DNA of 64,000 bases from Algoriphagus lutimaris (GCF_017051705.1 NZ_JAFIDJ010000002.1:1185151-1249150), one strand, 5' to 3'. Positions 35,722 to 44,905 are shown, numbered from the stretch's first letter. A program made the numbers and translations. The notes: a model not told the origin generated them from the sequence alone.

Positions 35722-36459
35722 TTAAGATTTAACTTGCTCACCTGTTTTACCAAATCGTCTTTCCCTTTTTTGGTAATCGAGGATCGCAGCGATCAGATGC
35801 TTTTCTCTAAAATCTGGCCATAACACAGAGGTAAAATGTAATTCCGTGTACGCCAGTTGCCACAACAGAAAATTGCTTAATCTAAATTCTCCCGAAGTTC
35901 TGATCATTAATTCAGGATCAGGTATTCCGGCAGTTTCCAGATTGTCGGCAAACACTTCTTGAGAAATGTCTTCGACTTTCAATTTCCCGTCAGAGACTTT
36001 TTGAGCAATGCGTTTGGCTGCTTGGGTGAGTTCCCATTGTCCGCTGTAGCTAAGTGCTAAAACGAGCTTGAGACCGGTATTTTGAGAGGTTTTTTCTTTT
36101 GCCTCGATTAGTTGATTATATGCTGATTTAGGTAGACTATTAATGTCACCAATACTTTCCATGACGATATTATTTTTCATCATCATTGGAACTTCATTGG
36201 CTATGGTTTTAACTAATAATGCCATTAGTCCCTCCACCTCATCTTTGGGGCGAGACCAGTTTTCTGTGGAAAATGAAAATAGAGTTAAGTACTTTACTCC
36301 CAAATTATTGGCTCCCTCTATTGCATCTCTTACAGCTTTGATAGCATGGTGGTGCCCGAAGATTCGCATGGCCCCCTTCTTTTTAGCCCAACGGCCATTG
36401 CCATCCATGATTATTGCAATATGTCGGGGGATTCTGTTTCGGTCTAATTCTTCCTTCAT
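35722..36459 (-). CDS. uppS: Isoprenyl transferase (undecaprenyl diphosphate synthase)
   Basis: UppS makes the C55 lipid carrier used for peptidoglycan and O-antigen building blocks. 245 aa from the ATG at 36459; the upstream TTG is weaker. Motifs: HIAIIMDGNGRWAKKKG (catalytic Asp), LFSFSTENWSRP, and RTSGEFRLSNFLLWQLAYTEL. It sits between porG and bamA, so lipid carrier, PorG and BamA are made together. Confidence 0.96.
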   Translation of the reverse strand: MKEELDRNRIPRHIAIIMDGNGRWAKKKGAMRIFGHHHAIKAVRDAIEGANNLGVKYLTLFSFSTENWSRPKDEVEGLMALLVKTIANEVPMMMKNNIVMESIGDINSLPKSAYNQLIEAKEKTSQNTGLKLVLALSYSGQWELTQAAKRIAQKVSDGKLKVEDISQEVFADNLETAGIPDPELMIRTSGEFRLSNFLLWQLAYTELHFTSVLWPDFREKHLIAAILDYQKRERRFGKTGEQVKS

Positions 36460-36542
36460 TCCAGTTTTTTCCGAATACCTTAATTTTTGGAGGTACAAAA
36501 ATGCTATTTCTTTTCCAATAATTTACCCTAAGGGTCAATTAA

Positions 36543-37292
36543 TTAATAAGCATAGCACTTGGAACTGGCGAAAGTATAGCTGATTGTGAGCCCTAAGAAA
36601 TAGTACCAATCTTTATCATAGGGGTTTCCAAAATTAACCCCAGCAAAAACATCGGGATTATTAGGATCTGGAAATCTGGGGATTTCTGGATCTTTACTAT
36701 CTATTTTATCCAAGTAGTCTGTAAAAGTAGGTCTAAAGCCTAATTCTCCAGCCAATGTCCATCTGTCGTTTATTCTATATTTAACGCCACCTCCAAATGG
36801 AATTACAATCGTTCCTACATTATATCTTTCGGAAACATTACCTGCATATGTATTCCCTTTAGCGAAAGCATGTGCATAGCCAATTCCAAAGAAAGCATAG
36901 GGAGAAAATCGGAACTCAGAATTATTCCTGAGAAAATCCAGAAAGTTGAATTCCATCACTGCAGAAGCTTCAACAACTCCTGCACGAAATCGTCCATCTC
37001 TTAAAAAAGCCATACGGTCTATGGGCTTTATACTGTCTGCAGCATTTAGTCGAGCCAAATTGAGTCCCACTCTAAGCGTCCAAACATTGTCAAAATTTCT
37101 CTTGCCAAACAACGTTCCTTGAAGGCCAATTTGGCCAGGATCAATTTTCCGAATAATATCTCCGGAGTAGGCCGCTACACCTAATCCACCACCAATTTCA
37201 TATTTCTGTGCGTAGGAATTTAGGCTTAAGCCAGTAAAAACCAACAAGAAAATTAGTAAGCGACTGAAAATCTGAAAATTGACCTTTTTCAA
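36543..37292 (-). CDS. porG: DUF6089 outer-membrane protein, PorG-like
   Basis: A 249-aa outer-membrane barrel. Signal peptide to LNSYAQ, then GGGLGVAAYSGDI and paired beta strands with aromatic ends (FSPYAFFGIGYAHAFAKG, then VKYRINDRWTLAGELGFRPT). This is the DUF6089 family, whose Porphyromonas gingivalis member PorG is needed for the type IX secretion system and also lies beside uppS and bamA, as I recall it. The T9SS sorting domain at 2025-3542 shows that the organism has cargo for such a system. An alternative is a general barrel protein of the family without secretion role. Confidence 0.8.
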   Translation of the reverse strand: MKKVNFQIFSRLLIFLLVFTGLSLNSYAQKYEIGGGLGVAAYSGDIIRKIDPGQIGLQGTLFGKRNFDNVWTLRVGLNLARLNAADSIKPIDRMAFLRDGRFRAGVVEASAVMEFNFLDFLRNNSEFRFSPYAFFGIGYAHAFAKGNTYAGNVSERYNVGTIVIPFGGGVKYRINDRWTLAGELGFRPTFTDYLDKIDSKDPEIPRFPDPNNPDVFAGVNFGNPYDKDWYYFLGLTISYTFASSKCYAY

Positions 37293-37402
37293 GACGATGC
37301 AAGTTATGAAGTAGCTAACGTTTAAAAAACGCCTGCTAGTATTTAACGGGTTAATAATTGTTAAGCTTATTTTTCTTCGAATTTACCAATCTTTTGGGAA
37401 TT

Positions 37403-38278
37403 CTAATTTCTCATGTCAAATCCCCAGTTTAGTTTTTGCCTTAGGGTATCGAAGAAATGATAATGAGGTAATTTTATCAATTTCGCTTGAAAGCTTTCTT
37501 TTTTGACACTCAACTTGACTTCTGAAGAGATAGACGTGGACCTGGAGTCCAAAGATATCAGAAACTTTTCTGCTCTTCCTTCAATTTGCAAGCTGATTTC
37601 GCTGTCATCTGAAACTATGATCGGCCTTACATTTAAGTTATGCGGACTTACTGGAGTGATTACCAGGTTTTTTGCTTCGGGAGAAATCAAAGGACCTCCA
37701 CAACTTAAAGAATACCCAGTAGATCCGGTGGGAGTGGATACAATCAAGCCGTCTGCCCAGTAACTGTTCAAATATTTTCCATCAATATAGGTATGAACCG
37801 TAATCATGGAAGAAGTGTCTCGCTTATGAATTGTAAATTCATTCAAAGCAAAATTTAGTCCATTGAATAATCTTCTATGGGATTGTAAAGAGATTAAACT
37901 TCTGTTTTCAATTTGAAAATTGTCATTGGCTAGCTGGTCTATGGCAGCAGAGATATCTTTTGTAGCCACAGTAGCCAGGAATCCTAATCTACCAGTATTC
38001 AGACCTAGAATGGGTATTTCCAATTCTCCGACTTGACAAACCGCATCCAGTAAGGTGCCATCTCCCCCAATTGAAATCATGAAGTCCATCATGGACATGT
38101 CTTGTTTTCCTTCAATTACCCAATAAGAAAGAGTTTTATTTCCATGCATTCGCAATTGCCTGTCAAATTGCTCTGTGACAAAAATCTCGAAATTGAATTT
38201 ACTTAGCTCTTCAAAAAGGATTTGAACATGCTGAAAATATTCAGATTTCAGAGCTAAGCCGTGTAAGGCTACCTTCAT
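37403..38278 (-). CDS. nadK: NAD kinase
   Basis: NAD kinase phosphorylates NAD to NADP. The 291-aa protein has the GGDGT motif (SIGGDGTLLDAV near residue 70) with the catalytic Asp, GRLGFLATV, and TPTGSTGYSLSCGGPLI in the C-terminal beta-sandwich. Two bases separate it from the upstream CBS gene, and the pair is conserved across Bacteroidota. Confidence 0.96.
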   Translation of the reverse strand: MKVALHGLALKSEYFQHVQILFEELSKFNFEIFVTEQFDRQLRMHGNKTLSYWVIEGKQDMSMMDFMISIGGDGTLLDAVCQVGELEIPILGLNTGRLGFLATVATKDISAAIDQLANDNFQIENRSLISLQSHRRLFNGLNFALNEFTIHKRDTSSMITVHTYIDGKYLNSYWADGLIVSTPTGSTGYSLSCGGPLISPEAKNLVITPVSPHNLNVRPIIVSDDSEISLQIEGRAEKFLISLDSRSTSISSEVKLSVKKESFQAKLIKLPHYHFFDTLRQKLNWGFDMRN

Positions 38279-38281
38279 GGA

Positions 38282-38947
38282 TCAAATATCTAAAAATCTT
38301 AGCAAGTTACCGATTCGGTCTTCCTCACTGCTAATTCCGCTTTCCTCTTGATAATGGTCTAAAATTTTATAACCAAAGCGTTCTAAGGTCGCTTTAATAT
38401 GTCTCAGTTCAGGCTTGTCCAATTTGAGGGTCAATTTGATTTTGGCATCATCTAATGGATCACTGGTGATAAAAGAACTGAGTACTTTGGTGTTTTCTGT
38501 TTCTATGATTCTTGAAATCTCTGCTAGGCTGTAATCAGTCATATAAAGAGATAAAATCAGTACGCTTCCCTGGGATTGTATAGAAAGACTGTCTGCAAAT
38601 GCGGCAATTGAATCTTCCATCGTCACCACTCCCAAATAAACTTTATCTCTACTTAAAACACCTACTACATTACTGTTTTGCTCCGCACCAACTCTGAGGA
38701 CGTCGTAAATGTGTTTGTCTGAAAAAACCCAGCAATTTAGATTGTCTAAGGGGATTTCTTCAATGAGGGTTTCTGGATCATTTTGATCAAAAATCATCTC
38801 TTCTCGGATTAATCCTAAAAAGTTTCCTTGATCTACTACAGGTAAAATATCAGTACGAATTTCTTCCATCCACGACAATGCTTTTCCAGATTTATCGCTG
38901 AGTTTTAGTGGTGGAATTAAATTATTTATGAATTCGTAGGCCTGCAT
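38282..38947 (-). CDS. CBS-domain protein with C-terminal ACT-like region
   Basis: A 221-aa cytoplasmic protein from the ATG at 38947 (MQAYEFINNL); a longer frame to 39028 lacks an ATG and is not used. Two CBS repeats (about 1-65 and 70-125) carry ILPVVDQGNFLGLI and VVGVLSRDKVYLGVV; these bind adenine nucleotides. The last about 90 residues resemble an ACT fold (GSVLILSLYMTDYSLAEISRIIE). Tight linkage to nadK suggests it senses adenylate/NAD status, but that is inference. Confidence 0.85.
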   Translation of the reverse strand: MQAYEFINNLIPPLKLSDKSGKALSWMEEIRTDILPVVDQGNFLGLIREEMIFDQNDPETLIEEIPLDNLNCWVFSDKHIYDVLRVGAEQNSNVVGVLSRDKVYLGVVTMEDSIAAFADSLSIQSQGSVLILSLYMTDYSLAEISRIIETENTKVLSSFITSDPLDDAKIKLTLKLDKPELRHIKATLERFGYKILDHYQEESGISSEEDRIGNLLRFLDI

Positions 38948-39038
38948 TAGTGAAATATAGGGAATCAATTTAGATTTTAAAACGCGTGGCGGTCTAAACT
39001 TGTTCAATAATGACTGGAAAACACACAATTTTCAGCTT

Positions 39039-40238
39039 TTAGGCAATGATCAAATTGTAAATGATGCCTAGGCAAACACCCCCTGCGATAATAGCCGGAG
39101 AAGAAATTTTGGTAAACTGAAGCATGGAATAGGTTGCTAAAATGAAAAATATGTTCATTCCATTCGCATCCAGTGGCTCAAATAATAAATAGGCAGCTGC
39201 GATTAGCATACCGCAAGAAACCGCATTTACTCCTTCTAGAGCAGCTCTAACAGGCCTATATACTTTTAACCTGTCCCAAAAGCGAATTACAAAGAAGATT
39301 AAGAAGATACCGGGTAAGAAAATGCCGCCTGCTCCGACCAAACCACCAATAATAAAACCTAAAGTTCCTCCATCTCTCATAGAAAGGGCACCTACGTAGG
39401 AAGCAATACTGAAGGTGGGGCCGGGGACTCCTTGTGAGATTGCATATCCGGTCAAAAACTCCTCCGAACTCAAAAAGTGTTTAAAATCCACAAATTCGGT
39501 ATATAAGTAGGGGACTAAAACTTGGCCTCCTCCAAATATCAAAGAGCCATTTCGATAAAAGTTCTCGAATAGAACGATTGCGTTTGATTTGGTAATCCCT
39601 CCAAGGACTGCAGCCAGGATCAATACTCCTGCCCAAAGATAGAAGTTAGACCACTCAATTTTTAATGGGGCATCTTTTTCTAGTTTGGGTTGCTTCTTGT
39701 ATTTGATCGAGGTACTAACGCCTCCAATCACCAAAAGAACCGGAAAAATATATGGTGAGCTATAGAAAAAGGAGATAAATGCGGACATCAACATTAACAC
39801 CATGGCTTCGGTGCTTTGAACCATCTTTCCAATCGTTTTCTGGGCAGCAAAAATGATAAACCCTATGGCCATAGGTTGAATGAATCGAGCAAAATTAAGG
39901 GCCCCAGGAGTGTTTTCCTGCAAAAAAGAGATGAGGATAGCTGCTCCCGTCATCAGGATGGTAGCCGGCATTATCCAAACGATTAAAGCCAGATAGGCTA
40001 AGTTGGGACCTCCTACCCGAAAACCTATTGCAGAGATTAATTGGGTAGAGGAAGGGCCTGGGAGCATATTACACAAGGCATTCAGCTCCCAGAGCTCTTC
40101 TTCCGTCACATATCCTCTTACTTTGACCATTCGCTCTAGAAGCATCGCTAAAAATGCTTGCGGACCTCCAAAAGCAGTCAATGAAAGCGTGAGAATGTCT
40201 TTCAGGAAAAGGTAATATCGTACCTTTTTTACAGACAT
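39039..40238 (-). CDS. chrA: Chromate-transporter (ChrA) family protein
   Basis: A 399-aa inner-membrane protein with about ten to twelve segments and two CHR halves. The first half has FGGPQAFLAMLLERMV and LPGPSSTQLISAIGF; the second has FGGGQVLVPYLYTEF and GVPGPTFSIASYVG. Long-chain ChrA proteins expel chromate in exchange for protons, but many family members are of unknown substrate. Two bases separate it from the oxygenase gene upstream. Confidence 0.93.
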   Translation of the reverse strand: MSVKKVRYYLFLKDILTLSLTAFGGPQAFLAMLLERMVKVRGYVTEEELWELNALCNMLPGPSSTQLISAIGFRVGGPNLAYLALIVWIMPATILMTGAAILISFLQENTPGALNFARFIQPMAIGFIIFAAQKTIGKMVQSTEAMVLMLMSAFISFFYSSPYIFPVLLVIGGVSTSIKYKKQPKLEKDAPLKIEWSNFYLWAGVLILAAVLGGITKSNAIVLFENFYRNGSLIFGGGQVLVPYLYTEFVDFKHFLSSEEFLTGYAISQGVPGPTFSIASYVGALSMRDGGTLGFIIGGLVGAGGIFLPGIFLIFFVIRFWDRLKVYRPVRAALEGVNAVSCGMLIAAAYLLFEPLDANGMNIFFILATYSMLQFTKISSPAIIAGGVCLGIIYNLIIA

Positions 40239-40239
40239 A

Positions 40240-41217
40240 TTACTTTCTCAATCCTAGTTCTCTCAATCTTTCTTCCAAAAATTCCCCTGCTGTAGCATCT
40301 GGGAATAACTTTGGATTTTCTTCAGAAACGCAGGATTCCAAACAGGTTAAATCCATATCTGATCTGGGGTGCATAAAGAAAGGAATGGAATACCTACTGG
40401 TGTTCATCTTTTCTTTTGGTGGGTTTACTACTCGATGGATAGTAGACTTTAATTTTTTATTGGTCAGCCTTTCGAGCATGTCTCCCACGTTCACTACTAA
40501 TTGATCGGGGAGCGCAGTGATTGGGATCCATTTTCCGTCTTTTCTTAAAACTTGTAATCCATCGGCACTTGCACCCATGAGTAATGTAATCAGATTAATA
40601 TCTCCGTGTTCTGCGGCACGGACAGCATCTGCAGGAACTTCATCAGGGTTTTCAATAGGGAAATAATGGATTTGACGGAGGATGGAATTGCCATATGCTA
40701 CCTTATCCTCAAAATAGTCTTCTGGTAATTCCAAATTTAGGGCAATCGCTCTAAGCATGGATTTTCCAGCATTTTCCAATATTCTAAATGCTTCATTAGC
40801 ATCTTTTTCAAATTGGGGGATTTCTTCAGGCCATATGTTCGCGGGATATTCTGACTTTAAAGGATCAGAATCTGGGATATTCGATAACTCCTGTCCTACG
40901 TGGTAAAATTCCTTTAAGTCTCCCGTATTTCGACCTTTTGCATGTTCTTTTCCTTTTCCCGTATAACCTCTTTGGAAGCCAATTTCAGGTTTTTCATATT
41001 TACCTTTTACCTCATCGGGTAAAGCAAAAAATGATTGGATAGATTGGTACAAACGATCTTGAAGCTCTTGGGAAAGCCCATGATTTTTGATGGCGACAAA
41101 ACCAATGTTTTGGTAGGCATCTCCTAATTTCTTAACAAATTCAGCTTTCTGCATTTCAGTTCCAGAAGTGAAATTTGCTAAATCCAAGCTGGGAATTTCA
41201 TCAAAAAGGATTTCCAT
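40240..41217 (-). CDS. 2-oxoglutarate/Fe(II)-dependent oxygenase (isopenicillin N synthase family)
   Basis: A 325-aa cytoplasmic jelly-roll oxygenase. The N-terminal DIOX_N region is at about 5-110 (NIGFVAIKNHGLS), and the catalytic domain carries the full iron triad H204-x-D206 and H261, with R275-x-S277 for 2-oxoglutarate. Substrate is unknown; close family members act on small molecules or nucleobases in other organisms. It leads the run with the ChrA-type gene. Confidence 0.93.
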   Translation of the reverse strand: MEILFDEIPSLDLANFTSGTEMQKAEFVKKLGDAYQNIGFVAIKNHGLSQELQDRLYQSIQSFFALPDEVKGKYEKPEIGFQRGYTGKGKEHAKGRNTGDLKEFYHVGQELSNIPDSDPLKSEYPANIWPEEIPQFEKDANEAFRILENAGKSMLRAIALNLELPEDYFEDKVAYGNSILRQIHYFPIENPDEVPADAVRAAEHGDINLITLLMGASADGLQVLRKDGKWIPITALPDQLVVNVGDMLERLTNKKLKSTIHRVVNPPKEKMNTSRYSIPFFMHPRSDMDLTCLESCVSEENPKLFPDATAGEFLEERLRELGLRK

Positions 41218-41266
41218 ATAATGAGGGGGTTACTAAGTTAGTTCTCTAAATGTCTCTAAAATTAAA

Positions 41267-41274
41267 TATCTTTA
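41267..41274 (+). promoter_or_regulatory. Weak candidate promoter (-7 like) for the lipoprotein gene
   Basis: TATCTTTA, one base off TAnnTTTG, 20 bases before the next ATG, inside the 76-base divergent gap with the oxygenase gene. Confidence 0.3.
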
Positions 41275-41293
41275 ATATCAAATTCGCCCTGAT

Positions 41294-42064
41294 ATGAATA
41301 AATTCCTGGTTTCATTTGTCCTATTTGCAATTTTATTTGTCAGTTGCTCTGAGGAAAAGAAGAAAATTAACGAAACCGTCGTCGAAATGGGGGAAGTATC
41401 TCCAAACGGATTAGATGCATTACCAAAAGTGACTTTTTATCAATATGAGGATTCTTCCAGTTATCCTGATGCAATATTGGAATTGTATACTCCTTTAGGA
41501 AATCAGATTTTCAAGCCTGGGAAAGTTCCATTCGAATTCAATATCAAGAATTATGAATTTGAAAAAGCTGGAGATCAAAGCTTCAAACTGTTTAATATTC
41601 TCAATGGGGGTGATCCTGTAGGCTTTTATTCTCCTATTTTTCAAAGGGAACTTTCAGAAGGGAGTTATAGGGTAGTCGCATATTTAGTAGATGATGAAGG
41701 ATTAGCTTTAAAAAATTTCGGGAATTATGTCGATAGGGATTTTCAAGTGGGAGAGTCTAGACCTTTTCCGTATTCAGCAGAACCTTACCTCGCTTTAAAT
41801 TATCCTAGAAATGATCAAGTATATACAAATGGAGAAGATGTAATCATAGATTTTCTGGTGCTAGGGGGAGATATGGAACTTGATGGACTGAAAGTTCAGG
41901 TTTCAATCAACGATTACATGTACGAAATCGAAGAGATGCACCCAATTCGCGTGGCAAATCTGCCGAAAGGTACGTACCAAGTTCAGGTAAATTTGCTAAG
42001 ATCTGATGGAAAAGAGCTGGAAGGTCCTTTCTCATCAGTAAGTAAAACAGTGATAGTTCGATAA
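41294..42064 (+). CDS. Predicted lipoprotein, function unknown
   Basis: A 256-aa exported lipoprotein. The signal sequence ends in a lipobox (ILFVSC, Cys at about 19) followed by a charged linker, so it should be lipid-anchored in the envelope. The rest is beta-rich with two Ig-like halves (FKPGKVPFEFNIKNYEF, then VYTNGEDVIIDFLVLGG). No enzymatic motif is seen. It is followed by serS with its own promoter. Confidence 0.8.
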   Translation: MNKFLVSFVLFAILFVSCSEEKKKINETVVEMGEVSPNGLDALPKVTFYQYEDSSSYPDAILELYTPLGNQIFKPGKVPFEFNIKNYEFEKAGDQSFKLFNILNGGDPVGFYSPIFQRELSEGSYRVVAYLVDDEGLALKNFGNYVDRDFQVGESRPFPYSAEPYLALNYPRNDQVYTNGEDVIIDFLVLGGDMELDGLKVQVSINDYMYEIEEMHPIRVANLPKGTYQVQVNLLRSDGKELEGPFSSVSKTVIVR

Positions 42065-42070
42065 CATGCT

Positions 42071-42078
42071 TATCTTTG
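42071..42078 (+). promoter_or_regulatory. serS promoter (-7 element)
   Basis: TATCTTTG, a perfect TAnnTTTG, 26 bases before the serS ATG, in the 39-base gap after the lipoprotein gene. The -33 region falls in the lipoprotein's 3' end and is poor. Confidence 0.55.
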
Positions 42079-42103
42079 GGGCTTCAATTTCCAAGATTTT
42101 CAA

Positions 42104-43375
42104 ATGCTGTTAGTTAATCAAATTCGAGACAACTACGCCGGTGTATTGGCCGGACTTAAAAAGAGAAATTTTCAAAATGCGGAAGCTGCTTTAGCTGAGG
42201 CGATCCGTTTGGATGATTTAAGAAAATCAACCCAAACTGTGCGTGACCAGCTACAATCTGAATCGAATTCTATTTCCAAGAAAATAGGGATGTTGATGAA
42301 GGAGGGCAAAGCTGCTGAAGCCAAGGAGATTAAAGAAAGAACCTCCCAGATTAAATCTGAGATCAAAGAATTGGATGAACAAAATTCCAAAGCGGAGGAT
42401 GCATTGAAATCTCTATTGTATACCATTCCGAATGTTCCTCATGATTCTGTGCCTGCTGGAAAAACAGCAGATGACAATGAGGTAGTGCTGGAACATGGAG
42501 AAATTCCTGTTTTGCATGCTGAAAAGCAACCCCATTGGGAGTTGATCAAAAAGTATGATATCATCGATTTTGACCTGGGAGTGAAAATTACTGGAGCTGG
42601 TTTTCCGGTTTATAAGGGAAAGGGAGCAAGACTCCAAAGAGCTCTAATTAATTTCTTCTTGGATGAGGCGATGGCCCAAGGATATATGGAAGTTCAACCT
42701 CCCATCTTAGTCAATGAAGATTCTGGCTATGGAACTGGTCAATTGCCGGATAAGGAAGGACAGATGTATTTTGCGACTGCGGATAATTTGTATTTGATTC
42801 CCACTGCAGAGGTGCCTTTGACTAACATGTACCGAGATGTGATTCTTTCAGAGGAAGAATTACCTGTCAAAAATGTGGGATTTACTCCGTGTTTTAGAAG
42901 AGAAGCAGGGAGTTGGGGAGCACATGTACGTGGCTTGAATAGATTGCACCAATTTGATAAAGTAGAGATCGTTCAGATTACCCATCCAGAGAAGTCTTAC
43001 GAGGCTTTGGAAAGCATGAGCTCTTATGTACAAGGTTTGCTTCAAAAATTAGAACTTCCTTATAGGGTATTGAGATTATGTGGAGGAGATATGGGCTTTA
43101 CCTCTGCTTTAACTTATGATATGGAAGTTTATTCCGCTGCGCAAGAAAGATGGTTGGAAGTAAGTTCGGTATCCAACTTTGAGACTTATCAAACCAATAG
43201 ATTGAAGCTTAGATTTAAAGGAGAAGATAAAAAGACCCAATTGGCCCATTCTTTAAATGGGAGCGCATTGGCATTACCGAGGATAGTAGCTTCTATTTTG
43301 GAAAACAATCAAACCCCCGATGGCATTAAAATGCCTAAGGTTTTACATCCTTACTTAGGATTCGATAAAATCTAA
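42104..43375 (+). CDS. serS: Seryl-tRNA synthetase
   Basis: Charges tRNA-Ser. The 423-aa class II synthetase starts with the antiparallel coiled-coil arm (about 25-105) that grips the tRNA variable arm. The catalytic core has motif 2 FTPCFRREAGSWGAHV and motif 3 NGSALALPRIVASILEN, with the serine-site TAEVPLTN near 230. A strong terminator follows. Confidence 0.97.
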   Translation: MLLVNQIRDNYAGVLAGLKKRNFQNAEAALAEAIRLDDLRKSTQTVRDQLQSESNSISKKIGMLMKEGKAAEAKEIKERTSQIKSEIKELDEQNSKAEDALKSLLYTIPNVPHDSVPAGKTADDNEVVLEHGEIPVLHAEKQPHWELIKKYDIIDFDLGVKITGAGFPVYKGKGARLQRALINFFLDEAMAQGYMEVQPPILVNEDSGYGTGQLPDKEGQMYFATADNLYLIPTAEVPLTNMYRDVILSEEELPVKNVGFTPCFRREAGSWGAHVRGLNRLHQFDKVEIVQITHPEKSYEALESMSSYVQGLLQKLELPYRVLRLCGGDMGFTSALTYDMEVYSAAQERWLEVSSVSNFETYQTNRLKLRFKGEDKKTQLAHSLNGSALALPRIVASILENNQTPDGIKMPKVLHPYLGFDKI

Positions 43376-43384
43376 TAGTTAATG

Positions 43385-43415
43385 AAAGCCCTGGTATTCA
43401 GGGCTTTTTTTTGTG
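43385..43415 (+). terminator. Intrinsic terminator after serS
   Basis: Stem AAAGCCCTG / CAGGGCTTT, 5-base loop, then a run of T. Confidence 0.9.
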
Positions 43416-43626
43416 ATAGGAAAAAGCTATTACTTATAGGGTAATTCAATCAAAATTTTGCGATTTTGTTCGCAATCGGTAGCGGGTATTTTTTAATTGA
43501 TAGTTGACCGTAAAAATTGAGCCTTTATTCTTCGAATGTATTGAAATTCAAAATAAAAATTGGGATAGGAAAGATTTTCGACGTTTTAACAAAAACATGA
43601 TTTTTTTAAAATTTTAATTCCTGAGC

Positions 43627-43634
43627 TAGCTTTG
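43627..43634 (+). promoter_or_regulatory. Peroxiredoxin operon promoter (-7 element)
   Basis: TAGCTTTG, a perfect TAnnTTTG, 33 bases before the peroxiredoxin ATG. The 190 bases before it are AT-rich and hold no other feature I can name. Confidence 0.6.
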
Positions 43635-43666
43635 TATTATCAAATTTTCAACAAAACAATAATTAC

Positions 43667-44299
43667 ATGGCATTAGTAGGAAAAAAAGCTCCAGCATTTT
43701 CAGTAGGAGCAGTTATTAACGGAGAAGAGATTGTAGAAAACTTTAGCCTAGACCAGTACCTAGGTAAGAAGAACGTAATCTTATTCTTCTATCCTAAAGA
43801 TTTCACTTTTGTTTGCCCAACTGAGCTTCATGCTTTCCAGTCAAAATTGGCTGAATTTGAGAAAAGAGATACAATTGTAATCGGTTGCTCAACTGACACT
43901 GAAGAAACTCACCTTGCATGGATAATGACGCCAAAAGCTGAAGGTGGTATCGAGGGTGTTACTTACCCAATTTTGGCAGATGCAGCTAAAACCATCTCTC
44001 TGAACTACGGTGTATTGGCAGGTGAATATTCTTTTGATGCTGAAACTCGTCTTTGGTCTTTTGCTGGAGCTCCTGTTGCTTACAGAGGGACTTTCTTGAT
44101 TGACAAAGAAGGTGTGGTTCGTCATGAGTCTATCAATGACCTTCCACTAGGAAGAAATATCGATGAATATTTGAGATTATTGGATGCTCAGATTCACGTT
44201 GAGAAATTTGGTGAGGTTTGTCCTGCTAACTGGGAAGAAGGAAAAGAAGCAATGCAGGCAACCAACGAAGGTGTTGCTAACTACTTATCAAATAATTAA
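43667..44299 (+). CDS. 2-Cys peroxiredoxin (AhpC/Prx type)
   Basis: A 210-aa typical 2-Cys peroxiredoxin that reduces hydrogen and organic peroxides. Peroxidatic Cys in DFTFVCPTELHAF (about residue 51) and resolving Cys in EVCPANWEEG (about 185). The two genes that follow at 2-base spacing and by overlap are a thioredoxin and DUF6952, which suggests that the thioredoxin is the reductant. Confidence 0.96.
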   Translation: MALVGKKAPAFSVGAVINGEEIVENFSLDQYLGKKNVILFFYPKDFTFVCPTELHAFQSKLAEFEKRDTIVIGCSTDTEETHLAWIMTPKAEGGIEGVTYPILADAAKTISLNYGVLAGEYSFDAETRLWSFAGAPVAYRGTFLIDKEGVVRHESINDLPLGRNIDEYLRLLDAQIHVEKFGEVCPANWEEGKEAMQATNEGVANYLSNN

Positions 44300-44301
44300 T
44301 C

Positions 44302-44613
44302 ATGATTGAACTAACTGAAGATACTTTGCAGGAGCTGGTTGACAGCAATGATCAAGTGATTGTGCAATATTCTGCTGGCTGGTGTGGTAACTGCCGCATT
44401 ATGAAGCCAAAGTTTAGAAGACTAGCTGGAGAAAATGCAGACAAAGTTTTTGTAATTGTAGATGCGGAGAAATTCCCTAACTCTAGGAAATTGGCTCAAG
44501 TAAACAATTTGCCAACTTTTGCTTCTTTCAAAGGAGGTCAGTTGGTAAATCAAATTCAAACAAATAAAGAGGACCAATTAAAAGCGTTGATCAATGAAAT
44601 TGCCAGTAATTAA
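44302..44613 (+). CDS. Thioredoxin-family protein with WCGNC active site
   Basis: A 103-aa thioredoxin fold. Active site SAGWCGNCRIMKP, in which the usual GP is GN, and cis-Pro in NLPTFASF. The change should shift the redox potential. Position directly after the peroxiredoxin implies it recycles that enzyme. Its end overlaps the DUF6952 gene by 20 bases. Confidence 0.93.
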   Translation: MIELTEDTLQELVDSNDQVIVQYSAGWCGNCRIMKPKFRRLAGENADKVFVIVDAEKFPNSRKLAQVNNLPTFASFKGGQLVNQIQTNKEDQLKALINEIASN

Positions 44614-44842
44614 GACCATTCAAAGAACTTGTACTCCTGATCAAATTGAGACGGCTTTGCAAGTTTTGGAAAGCATTACAGAAGCACCTTCATTGAAAGA
44701 TCCCGAGATCGACGTGATAGGAGAGTTGATTTCTAATCTGTGTGGTGCTTTGGAAGTTCATGAAATGGTTGCTGAAGGGATGTCTGAAAAAGATGCTGGA
44801 AATGCTTTCATGAAAAAAGTACTTGGTTCTATTGATAGATAA
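44594..44842 (+). CDS. DUF6952 small protein
   Basis: An 82-aa acidic helical protein (MKLPVIKTIQRTCTPDQIETAL, then LISNLCGALEVHEMV). I associate it with DUF6952, a small family found after peroxiredoxin-thioredoxin pairs in Bacteroidota. Two Cys are present, at about 13 and 50. A role in peroxide defence is inferred from linkage only. Confidence 0.8.
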   Translation: MKLPVIKTIQRTCTPDQIETALQVLESITEAPSLKDPEIDVIGELISNLCGALEVHEMVAEGMSEKDAGNAFMKKVLGSIDR

Positions 44843-44871
44843 AAAATTATTTTGGGTTTATTGTTAATAGA

Positions 44872-44905
44872 AAAGGAACTCCTGATAGGAGTTCCTTTTT
44901 TTTAT
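44872..44905 (+). terminator. Intrinsic terminator of the peroxiredoxin operon
   Basis: Perfect 12-bp stem AAAGGAACTCCT / AGGAGTTCCTTT, 3-base loop, then T tract. Confidence 0.93.

Noticed and set aside
43416-43626. Possible small RNA or tRNA in the gap before the peroxiredoxin gene
   Set aside because: No cloverleaf, no T-loop consensus and no stable stem; AT-rich promoter-region sequence only.
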